Assembly: GCF_052119425.1 (NCBI RefSeq)
Contig: NZ_JBQKFH010000008.1
Coordinates: 6,639 to 70,638 of the forward strand
Source: Enterococcus_E cecorum_C
Lineage (GTDB): Bacteria; Bacillota; Bacilli; Lactobacillales; Enterococcaceae
Direction of reading: 5' to 3'
DNA: 64,000 nt
This document shows positions 1-6,920 of the stretch, in pieces. A program made the translations under genes and the position numbers. The number at the start of each line of letters is the position of its first letter. Position 1 is the first letter of the stretch. The notes beneath the pieces are model-generated. The model was given only the letters and a program-made list of their open reading frames with translations. It was not told the DNA's origin and did not search any database.

Positions 1-247
1 TCAAACCACCAAACTCTGAAATACGAAGACCTGTTTTTAAGAGTATCAGAATTTCATCATAATTTTTGCTGTAGGTTTTATCAGCTTTTGCAAAGGCTAA
101 CAGTTTTTCTTCCTGTTCTTCTGTTAGTACGGTCTTAGGGACAGTATCATCATTCGTTCTACTTTTTCGCTCTCTTTGATTATGAAATTGCATGCCTTTT
201 AGTCCAGCTGATTTCACTTTTTGCATTCTACAAACTGCATAACTCAT
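1..247 (-). pseudogene. Chimeric ORF: plasmid Mob N-terminus fused to Tn916 integrase catalytic part (runs off window)
   Basis: The ORF starts at ATG 247 with a strong AAGGAG ribosome site. Residues 1-32 (MSYAVCRMQKVKSAGLKG...) read as the N-terminus of a MOBV/Pre-type plasmid mobilisation protein. From about residue 33 (DDTVPKTVLTEEQEEKLLAF onward, through RISEFGGL) the sequence matches the central part of Tn916 integrase as I remember it. The join, near position 152, is in frame. The product would lack the arm-binding and most of the core-binding domain of Int but could keep the tyrosine-recombinase catalytic domain, encoded to the left of the window. Translation would be driven by mob signals. 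Function is doubtful. The identification of both halves is from memory, without alignment. Confidence 0.85.
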
Positions 248-304
248 ATGTAAATCGCTCCTTTTTAGGTGGCACAAATGTGAGGCATTTTCGCTCTTTC
301 CGGC

Positions 305-358
305 AACCACTTCCAAGTAAAGTATAACACACTATACTTTATATTCATAAAGTGTGTG
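305..358 (-). other. MOBV (pMV158-type) oriT / RSA recombination site
   Basis: An inverted repeat (AAAGTATA at 319-326, TATACTTT at 333-340) surrounds the minus-strand motif TAGTGTGTTATACTTT. This matches the nick region of pMV158-family origins of transfer (TAGTGTG/TTA). It lies directly upstream of the truncated mob start at 247, its normal position in such plasmids. The site appears complete although the relaxase gene is not. It could therefore be nicked only by a relaxase supplied in trans (inference). Confidence 0.75.
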
Positions 359-439
359 CTCTGCGAGGCTGTCGGCAGTGCCGACCAAAACCATAAAACC
401 TTTAAGACCTTTCTTTTTTTTACGAGAAAAAAGAAACAA

Positions 440-735
440 AAAAACCTGCCCTCTGCCACCTCAGCAAAGGGGGGTTTTGCTCTCGTGCTCGTTTAAAAAT
501 CAGCAAGGGACAGGTAGTATTTTTTGAGAAGATCACTCAAAAAATCTCCACCTTTAAACCCTTGCCAATTTTTATTTTGTCCGTTTTGTCTAGCTTACCG
601 AAAGCCAGACTCAGCAAGAATAAAATTTTTATTGTCTTTCGGTTTTCTAGTGTAACGGACAAAACCACTCAAAATAAAAAAGATACAAGAGAGGTCTCTC
701 GTATCTTTTATTCAGCAATCGCGCCCTTTAATGGA
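440..735. other. Rolling-circle plasmid remnant with palU-like single-strand origin
   Basis: No gene is seen between about 248 and 810. The stretch contains a long imperfect hairpin (about 575-665) whose outer arms are TTTTGTCCGTT and AACGGACAAAA and whose inner arms include ACCGAAAG and CTTTCGGT. I recognise this arrangement from the palU/ssoU lagging-strand origins of pUB110 and pMV158. The sequence further left (440-575) also looks plasmid-derived. No rep gene is present, so the origin is a passenger. Identification is from memory. Confidence 0.6.
678..709 (+). terminator. Stem-loop with T-run in plasmid remnant
   Basis: AAAAGATAC and GTATCTTTT arms enclose an AGAGA/TCTCT-type inner stem, followed by TTTTATTC. 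It is probably the original terminator of a plasmid gene that has since been lost. Confidence 0.6.
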
Positions 736-760
736 ACAAAAAGATTTGAATTCCTGTTAT

Positions 761-801
761 AAAAAAAGGATCAATTTTGAACTCTCTCCCAAAGTTGATC
801 C
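761..801 (-). terminator. tet(L) terminator
   Basis: On the minus strand, GGATCAA and TTGATCC pair and are followed by a run of seven T, a few bases after the tet(L) stop codon. Confidence 0.8.
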
Positions 802-810
802 CTTAACGAT

Positions 811-2226
811 TTAGAAATCCCTTTGAGAATGTTTATATACATTCAAGGTAACCAGCCAACTAATGACAATGATTCCTGAAAAAAGTAATAACAAATTACT
901 ATACAGATAAGTTGACTGATCAACTTCCATAGGTAACAACCTTTGATCAAGTAAGGGTATGGATAATAAACCACCTACAATTGCAATACCTGTTCCCTCT
1001 GATAAAAAGCTGGTAAAGTTAAGCAAACTCATTCCAGCACCAGCTTCCTGCTGTTTCAAGCTACTTGAAACAATTGTTGATATAACTGTTTTGGTGAACG
1101 AAAGCCCACCTAAAACAAATACGATTATAATTGTCATGAACCATGATGTTGTTTCTAAAAGAAAGGAAGCAGTTAAAAAGCTAACAGAAAGAAATGTAAC
1201 TCCGATGTTTAACACGTATAAAGGACCTCTTCTATCAACAAGTATCCCACCAATGTAGCCGAAAATAATGACACTCATTGTTCCAGGGAAAATAATTACA
1301 CTTCCGATTTCGGCAGTACTTAGCTGGTGAACATCTTTCATCATATAAGGAACCATAGAGACAAACCCTGCTACTGTTCCAAATATAATTCCCCCACAAA
1401 GAACTCCAATCATAAAAGGTATATTTTTCCCTAATCCGGGATCAACAAAAGGATCTGTTACTTTCCTGATATGTTTTACAAATATCAGGAATGACAGCAC
1501 GCTAACGATAAGAAAAGAAATGCTATATGATGTTGTAAACAACATAAAAAATACAATGCCTACAGACATTAGTATAATTCCTTTGATATCAAAATGACCT
1601 TTTATCCTTACTTCTTTCTTTAATAATTTCATAAGAAACGGAACAGTGATAATTGTTATCATAGGAATGAGTAGAAGATAGGACCAATGAATATAATGGG
1701 CTATCATTCCACCAATCGCTGGACCGACTCCTTCTCCCATGGCTACTATCGATCCAATAAGACCAAATGCTTTACCCCTATTTTCCTTTGGAATATAGCG
1801 CGCAACTACAACCATTACGAGTGCTGGAAATGCAGCTGCACCAGCCCCTTGAATAAAACGAGCCATAATAAGTAAGGAAAAGAAAGAATGGCCAACAAAC
1901 CCAATTACCGACCCGAAACAATTTATTATAATTCCAAATAGGAGTAACCTTTTGATGCCTAATTGATCAGATAGCTTTCCATATACAGCTGTTCCAATGG
2001 AAAAGGTTAACATAAAGGCTGTGTTCACCCAGTTTGTACTCGCAGGTGGTTTATTAAAATCATTTGCAATATCAGGTAATGAGACGTTCAAAACCATTTC
2101 ATTTAATACGCTAAAAAAAGATAAAATGCAAAGCCAAATTAAAATTTGGTTGTGTCGTAAATTCGATTGTGAAAATGATACGCTTCCCTCTTTTAATTGA
2201 ACCCTGTTACATTCATTACACTTCAT
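811..2226 (-). CDS. tet(L): Tetracycline efflux MFS transporter Tet(L), fused to its leader peptide
   Basis: This is a 14-helix major facilitator antiporter that expels tetracycline-metal complexes in exchange for protons. The motif GKLSDQLGIKR (motif A) lies after the second helix, and GPAIGG (motif C) in helix 5. From FSQSNLRHNQ onward the sequence reads as canonical Tet(L). The usual start MNTSY is missing. Instead residues 1-17 (MKCNECNRVQLKEGSVS) are those of the regulatory leader peptide, joined in frame, giving 471 residues instead of about 458. The ribosome site TAGGAGG lies upstream of the leader start. A deletion of the leader stop, spacer and pump start would remove the translational attenuator and give constitutive synthesis (inference). 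It sits just downstream of a truncated mob fragment. Confidence 0.93.
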   Translation of the reverse strand: MKCNECNRVQLKEGSVSFSQSNLRHNQILIWLCILSFFSVLNEMVLNVSLPDIANDFNKPPASTNWVNTAFMLTFSIGTAVYGKLSDQLGIKRLLLFGIIINCFGSVIGFVGHSFFSLLIMARFIQGAGAAAFPALVMVVVARYIPKENRGKAFGLIGSIVAMGEGVGPAIGGMIAHYIHWSYLLLIPMITIITVPFLMKLLKKEVRIKGHFDIKGIILMSVGIVFFMLFTTSYSISFLIVSVLSFLIFVKHIRKVTDPFVDPGLGKNIPFMIGVLCGGIIFGTVAGFVSMVPYMMKDVHQLSTAEIGSVIIFPGTMSVIIFGYIGGILVDRRGPLYVLNIGVTFLSVSFLTASFLLETTSWFMTIIIVFVLGGLSFTKTVISTIVSSSLKQQEAGAGMSLLNFTSFLSEGTGIAIVGGLLSIPLLDQRLLPMEVDQSTYLYSNLLLLFSGIIVISWLVTLNVYKHSQRDF

Positions 2227-2248
2227 AATTAATTCCTCCTAAACTTGA

Positions 2249-2392
2249 TTAAAACATATGATTATAGTAATTATGCTTTTCGTATAATTCACTATACAAG
2301 CGTTCACCACTTCTATACGCAGCCATTGCAATTAAACTTCTCTCCCCTCCATTTCTTTTAGCTATACTTAAAGATAAATGAAATATTGCCAT
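2249..2392 (-). pseudogene. MobA/MobL-family relaxase N-terminal fragment
   Basis: ATG 2392 has its own site (AGAGAGG). It opens 47 codons, MAIFHLSLSIAKRNGGERSL..., with the AAYRSGERL motif typical of the N-terminus of MobA/MobL (MOBQ) relaxases. The frame stops after NYYNHMF, far short of a full relaxase, immediately before the tet(L) leader. It is a second, different plasmid mobilisation gene fragment flanking tet(L), opposite to the MOBV fragment at 1-247. This suggests the tet(L) cassette came from a small mobilisable plasmid of mosaic origin. Confidence 0.7.
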
Positions 2393-2575
2393 GATAATCA
2401 CCTCTCTTCCTTTTCTAATTACATGAGCGAAGCGAATTTTTTTAAACACGCTTGACGCTAAATTTAATGAAATTAAATTTTCTTGTCTGCATTTCGGACA
2501 ATAGAGGGGGAATTTTTTTAATTCAGTATCTTCCCTTATCTTTAATCGTGTTTTATTTCCACATACAGGACACAA
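2249..2575 (-). pseudogene. Truncated Tn916 orf6 (cysteine-rich KTR protein) fused to plasmid sequence
   Basis: The first 35 residues (CPVCGNKTR ... CPKCRQENLI) are the two-CxxC zinc-ribbon KTR protein that follows tet(M) in Tn916. After ENLI the sequence departs and reads through unrelated plasmid DNA into the mob fragment, so the native C-terminus is lost. The first codon in the open frame is TTG at 2575, but the ribosome site AAAGGAGGAG lies about 30 bases further upstream and points to an ATT or ATA codon at 2593-2596. A start there would give the family-like N-terminus NYKWILCPVCG. The open frame is probably a junction artefact rather than a working fusion. Confidence 0.8.
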
Positions 2576-2693
2576 TATCCACTTGTAGTTTATAATAACT
2601 ATCTCCTCCTTTACACTTTAATTCAAATCTTTATTAAAAAATATTTCATCTTATTTAACAAGAAACCATATTTATATAACAACATAAAATACA

Positions 2694-4613
2694 CTAAGTT
2701 ATTTTATTGAACATATATCGTACTTTATCTATCCGACTATTTGGACGACGGGGCTGGCAAACAGGTTCACCGGTAGTAACATGGTACCCTTTTAACTCTG
2801 TTAAACAAACACTACGTCCATTTGTAAAGAAAGTTAAATCACTACGATATTCTTGAATACACCGAGCAGGGATTTCTCCACTAAGAATGACCTCATTATT
2901 TTTCAATTGAGTGTCTACGATGTTCGCACAATATTTAGGAGCATCGTTGTATGCTCGTGAAAGATATTCCTGTGGCGCATAAATTTTAAAACTAAGATAT
3001 GGCTCTAACAATTCTGTTCCAGCTTTTTTTAAGACTTGTTCCAATACAATAGGAGCAAGCATCCGAAAATCTGCTGGGGTACTAACAGGGCTATAGTATA
3101 AGCCATACTTAAAACAGATTTTACAGTCCGTCACATTCCAACCATACAATCCTTGTTCACAACCATAGCGTATCCCTTCCATAACTGCATTTTGAAATGA
3201 TTGATTTAAGTATCCAAGAGAAACCGAGCTCTCATACTGCATTCCACTTCCCAACGGAAGCGGTGATACAGATAAACCAATGGAAGCCCAGAAAGGATTT
3301 GGCGGCACTTCGATGTGAATGGTATATTCTGCATTTTTTAACGGTCTCTCCATATAAATGACTGTAGGCTCTTTTAGTTCTATCTCCACATGATACTTTT
3401 CTTGCAACAGTGCACTAATCACTTCCATTTGTACTTTCCCTAAGAAAGAAAGTATAATTTCATGTGTCGTAGAATCCACGTAATATCGTAGAAGCGGATC
3501 ACTATCTGAGATTTCCAAAAGGGCATCAAGCAACATTTCTCTCTGTTCAGGTTTGCTCGGTTCAACAGTTGTTTGCAGCAGAGGGAGCGGATTTTCAATT
3601 CTCTCTCTCTGTGGCAATAGCTTTGTATCTCCAAGAACACTATTTAGCTTCAAAAACTCATTTTGCAAAATAACAATTTCCCCGGAATAAGCCTTATCAA
3701 TTTTACATAATTCACCATTTATTGAAGTATACATTTCTGTAATTTTTATTTTTTCCTTTTCCGATATTCTAACCGAATCCCGCAAATGCAGGATTCCGCC
3801 ATAAAGGCGTACATATGCAAGACGTTGTCTTTCTTCCGAATATTCAATTTTGAAGACATTTCCGCAAAGTTCAGACTTCTTTCTGTATGTTGATGAATAA
3901 AATTTATTCGTTATCACTTCTATAAGCTGCTCAATCCCTATGTTGCTTTTTGCGCTTCCATGATAAACAGGGTACAAGGAGCAATTCTGAAATCTTATGC
4001 TTTCCTCTTGTTCGAGTTCCAATGCTTCTAATGATTTACCGGACATATATTTCTCTAAAAGGTCATCGTTTCCCTCTATTACCGTATCCCATTGTTCAGA
4101 TTCGGTAAAGTTCGTCACACACATATTAGGATACAGTTCTACCTTCTGTTTGATTACAATTTCGGCAGAAAGTTTCTCTTTAATATCCTGATAAACCGTT
4201 GATAAATCAATTCCATTTTGGTCAATCTTATTGATAAAAAAGATTGTGGGAATCCCCATTTTCCTAAGTGCATGAAATAATATACGAGTTTGTGCTTGTA
4301 CGCCATCTTTTGCAGAAATCAGTAGAATTGCCCCATCTAAAACTGATAATGAACGATATACTTCTGCTAAGAAATCCATATGTCCTGGCGTGTCTATGAT
4401 GTTCACCTTCGTATTTTCCCACTGAAAAGAGGTTATTCCTGTCTGAATTGTAATTCCTCTCTGACGTTCTAAAAGCGTATTATCCGTCCTCGTTGTACCT
4501 TTGTCCACGCTTCCTAATTCTGTAATCGCTCCACTGTTATATAATAAGCTTTCTGTTAAGGTAGTTTTTCCCGCATCAACATGAGCTAAAACTCCAATAT
4601 TAATAATTTTCAT
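2694..4613 (-). CDS. tet(M): Ribosomal protection tetracycline resistance protein Tet(M)
   Basis: This EF-G-like GTPase removes tetracycline from the ribosomal A site. G-domain motifs are clear: AHVDAGKTT (G1), RGITI (G2), DTPGHMD (G3) and NKID (G4), followed by EF-G-like domains and a C-terminal domain with the SPVSTPADFR segment. The native start is ATG 4613 (MKIINIGVL), 639 residues, the standard length. The frame stays open to 4628, but those codons contain the GGAGG ribosome site. Upstream lie the 28-residue leader peptide and attenuator hairpin that control read-through. It is followed by truncated orf6 and then tet(L), so two distinct resistance mechanisms are adjacent. Confidence 0.97.
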   Translation of the reverse strand: MKIINIGVLAHVDAGKTTLTESLLYNSGAITELGSVDKGTTRTDNTLLERQRGITIQTGITSFQWENTKVNIIDTPGHMDFLAEVYRSLSVLDGAILLISAKDGVQAQTRILFHALRKMGIPTIFFINKIDQNGIDLSTVYQDIKEKLSAEIVIKQKVELYPNMCVTNFTESEQWDTVIEGNDDLLEKYMSGKSLEALELEQEESIRFQNCSLYPVYHGSAKSNIGIEQLIEVITNKFYSSTYRKKSELCGNVFKIEYSEERQRLAYVRLYGGILHLRDSVRISEKEKIKITEMYTSINGELCKIDKAYSGEIVILQNEFLKLNSVLGDTKLLPQRERIENPLPLLQTTVEPSKPEQREMLLDALLEISDSDPLLRYYVDSTTHEIILSFLGKVQMEVISALLQEKYHVEIELKEPTVIYMERPLKNAEYTIHIEVPPNPFWASIGLSVSPLPLGSGMQYESSVSLGYLNQSFQNAVMEGIRYGCEQGLYGWNVTDCKICFKYGLYYSPVSTPADFRMLAPIVLEQVLKKAGTELLEPYLSFKIYAPQEYLSRAYNDAPKYCANIVDTQLKNNEVILSGEIPARCIQEYRSDLTFFTNGRSVCLTELKGYHVTTGEPVCQPRRPNSRIDKVRYMFNKIT

Positions 4614-4628
4614 GTGATTTTCCTCCAT

Positions 4629-4715
4629 TCAAAAGCCCAAAAGGGCATAAAAATCCCAGTGATAAATACTCTTATCACTGGGATTTTTATGCATAACCAT
4701 AGGCATACAAAGCAT
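4629..4715 (-). CDS. tet(M) leader peptide (Tn916 orf12)
   Basis: A 28-codon ORF reads MLCMPMVMHKNPSDKSIY followed by HWDFYALLGF. It matches the Tn916 tet(M) leader as I remember it. It overlaps the attenuator stem-loop: translation by drug-limited ribosomes is thought to prevent terminator formation and allow transcription into tet(M) and downstream genes. It is too short for normal ORF calling. Confidence 0.9.
   Translation of the reverse strand: MLCMPMVMHKNPSDKSIYHWDFYALLGF
4648..4684 (-). terminator. tet(M) transcription attenuator
   Basis: A perfect 13-bp inverted repeat (ATCCCAGTGATAA at 4653-4665, TTATCACTGGGAT at 4672-4684) is followed on the minus strand by a T-run. It lies inside the leader peptide gene, where the known Tn916 attenuator sits. 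Confidence 0.88.
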
Positions 4716-4753
4716 ACAGATATTCTCCGGATACTTTAGAATCACATGATAAA

Positions 4754-4851
4754 GGTATTCTTAAACTGGGTACAAAAAACTAAGCCCTCCTAAAAAAGGA
4801 CATCCAATTATTTGTTCCCACTATCAAATTGACAGTTTATTTAAGAATACC
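4754..4851 (-). promoter_or_regulatory. tet(M) upstream regulatory region with long-range inverted repeat
   Basis: GGTATTCTTAAA (4754-4765) and TTTAAGAATACC (4840-4851) form a perfect 12-bp inverted repeat about 75 bases apart, upstream of the leader. A very short ORF (MRQGILK) lies over one arm. This is the region of Tn916 that holds the tet(M) promoter and further attenuation structures; exact -35/-10 boxes were not assigned. Confidence 0.6.
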
Positions 4852-4989
4852 TTGCCGCATATTTATTAACTCCTTTTAAATAGATACTTAAATAATAGCA
4901 CGTAAGAGCATATTTGTAAAGGAATCTCCAATTTTTTATCAAAGAGAGTACGTGATTACAAAATAGCTGTAATAATGTACCAATATTTG

Positions 4990-5922
4990 TTATTCTATAA
5001 TCTTCCAATTACTCCCGTTCTTTTCAAGTACCAAATCAAATTGAGATACCTGCGTTGCTTTGGTCTGCTGGTCGATATACTCCACTGTCAGCGATACCGT
5101 GACTTGATTATCCTTACGATTGTGAATAGGATTTACCAGTTCTTGAAAGATGTACTCTTTTCCGATTGGTTTTAATATCCCGTCATTCACATAGTAGGAA
5201 AGTTCACTGGCTGTCGCTGTAGGATAGAGCTTGAAGAACGTCGTTAAAAACTCATTGATTTCATTGGTTGTAATGGAATCAACCGTCCCCTCACTTTCAA
5301 TGGCTTTTGGTTTATAACTTGATTTCTTAGGTATGTTGGTAATGGTCGGATTCTTAACCAGTACCATATTTCCAGAACCATCTACATAGACACTCACTAT
5401 ATAAGCAGAGTGGACGGTCTTTGTATTTTCTCCCTCTGTAATGAGCTGGTCTACACTGTAGGTTACATTAAACTCATTGTCGCCAGTTGGCTCTACCGTC
5501 CATATCTGAAATCCTCTTACAGAAGACGATACAGGAATATCTTTGCGTACTGTATCAACATTGAGAGCTTGAAGTTCATCTGTCAGATAGCCTTTTAGAC
5601 TTTCCATTCGATTATCAATGGACTTATCGGATTGCTCCCATGAATAGTAGACTTTCGCAAAGTTCTCTACAAAATTTTCTACATGATGAGTATCAACGTA
5701 TTCCTTTTCTATGATAGTTGTTTCGTGAATAGTATGAGTATCTATAGCTGTAAAGTGCTTGAATATCGCAAAGCTGAAACTAAGCCCTAAAAGTACCCAC
5801 AAGGCAATCACAACCTTTTTATGAGGATTGACCTTATAGACACGAGGTTTCTTTTCCTTTGGTATCTGTTTTTCTTTATTCTGATTTTTTCTAAATTTCA
5901 TCATTAAATCTTCCTTTCTCAT
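4990..5922 (-). CDS. Tn916 ORF13, TcpC-like conjugation protein
   Basis: This 310-residue bitopic membrane protein has a Lys-rich cytoplasmic N-terminus (1-30), one transmembrane helix (about 37-58, VVIALWVLLGLSFSFAIF) and a large extracellular part with two NTF2-like regions. TcpC/VirB8-type proteins scaffold the Gram-positive conjugation channel. The frame opens at ATG 5922, overlapping the ORF14 stop (ATGA). An internal ATG at 5904 has a better-placed AAAGGAAG site and may be the true start. It is the last transfer gene before the tet(M) regulatory region. Confidence 0.88.
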   Translation of the reverse strand: MRKEDLMMKFRKNQNKEKQIPKEKKPRVYKVNPHKKVVIALWVLLGLSFSFAIFKHFTAIDTHTIHETTIIEKEYVDTHHVENFVENFAKVYYSWEQSDKSIDNRMESLKGYLTDELQALNVDTVRKDIPVSSSVRGFQIWTVEPTGDNEFNVTYSVDQLITEGENTKTVHSAYIVSVYVDGSGNMVLVKNPTITNIPKKSSYKPKAIESEGTVDSITTNEINEFLTTFFKLYPTATASELSYYVNDGILKPIGKEYIFQELVNPIHNRKDNQVTVSLTVEYIDQQTKATQVSQFDLVLEKNGSNWKIIE

Positions 5923-6920
5923 TGTTTGATTCGTCCTGCTCCCACTAAATGCTGTTGCCAGTAGGGGCTTGTTAAGTCGGCATAACCGATTGGGTCGCCT
6001 GCATGAAACATACGGTTATTGCCAAGGTATATCCCAACATGAGTAATATAAGAGCCAGCGTTATAGGTAGAATGAAAGAAAACCAAATCGCCAGCTTGTG
6101 CTTCCGATAGTGGGATATGCTGGGTCACATCATATTGCTGTTGTGCGGTTCGTGGTAAGTTAATTCCAGCTTTTCCATACGTCCATTGTGTCAGTCCGCT
6201 ACAATCAAAAGAAGTAGTCGGGGAAGCTCCACCGTAAACGTATCGCCAGCCCTCATATTTCAGTGCTTCGTCCATGATGGCTTGTACCGTATCATCATCA
6301 AACTCTGTTGTGACAAGATACTGCGTTACCAGTTGCACATAAAACATATTGCCATAGTTGTATCGCCAGCCCCCATTGATAGGTATGGCTATGGGATTGG
6401 GGTAAGACACTTTTTCGCCACCTGAATACTCTTTTGAGAAACTTTGAGCCAGTTCAAAGGTATATTTATTTCCACGATTAGCCACATACCCTAAGAAACC
6501 ACCACCATAATTGTAGGACTGGATAACCGATTCTAAATCTACACTGAGCCTTTCGCTACTGGCTAATAATTCACTGAAATACTTCACACCTTGCTTAATG
6601 GATTCTTCTGTACTCAATGAATTAGGTGGAAGACCGAGGGATTCCGAGGACTGCATAACATCTTCCGCAGTACCGCCCGATTCCACCTGTATAATCGCAA
6701 GAAGTATGTTGACATATTCTTCAACGCCATATTCTTTGGCATATTTTTCTACCATAGGCTTATGAGCCAGCACTTCTGCGGAAACATTCACACCTCCATA
6801 ATGAATATTGGAAATTCCGCTGTCCTGTTCATCTGAAAATAAAATGGCAACAAACAGAAGCAGTGAGAAGACCATCAAGAATAATCCAGAACCACCAATC
6901 ACTAAAGTTTTCAACTTCAT
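5919..6920 (-). CDS. Tn916 ORF14, bifunctional peptidoglycan hydrolase (SLT plus NlpC/P60)
   Basis: This 333-residue exported or membrane-anchored wall hydrolase opens a path for the conjugation machine. It has an N-terminal signal/anchor (about 7-28), a lysozyme-like transglycosylase domain (about 55-190, with ALIIQVESGG-like LAIIQVESGGTAEDV), and a C-terminal NlpC/P60 domain. The catalytic Cys is in SFDCSGLTQW and the His in ITHVGIYLG. The start overlaps the ORF15 stop by four bases (ATGA), indicating translational coupling. Confidence 0.9.
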   Translation of the reverse strand: MKLKTLVIGGSGLFLMVFSLLLFVAILFSDEQDSGISNIHYGGVNVSAEVLAHKPMVEKYAKEYGVEEYVNILLAIIQVESGGTAEDVMQSSESLGLPPNSLSTEESIKQGVKYFSELLASSERLSVDLESVIQSYNYGGGFLGYVANRGNKYTFELAQSFSKEYSGGEKVSYPNPIAIPINGGWRYNYGNMFYVQLVTQYLVTTEFDDDTVQAIMDEALKYEGWRYVYGGASPTTSFDCSGLTQWTYGKAGINLPRTAQQQYDVTQHIPLSEAQAGDLVFFHSTYNAGSYITHVGIYLGNNRMFHAGDPIGYADLTSPYWQQHLVGAGRIKQ

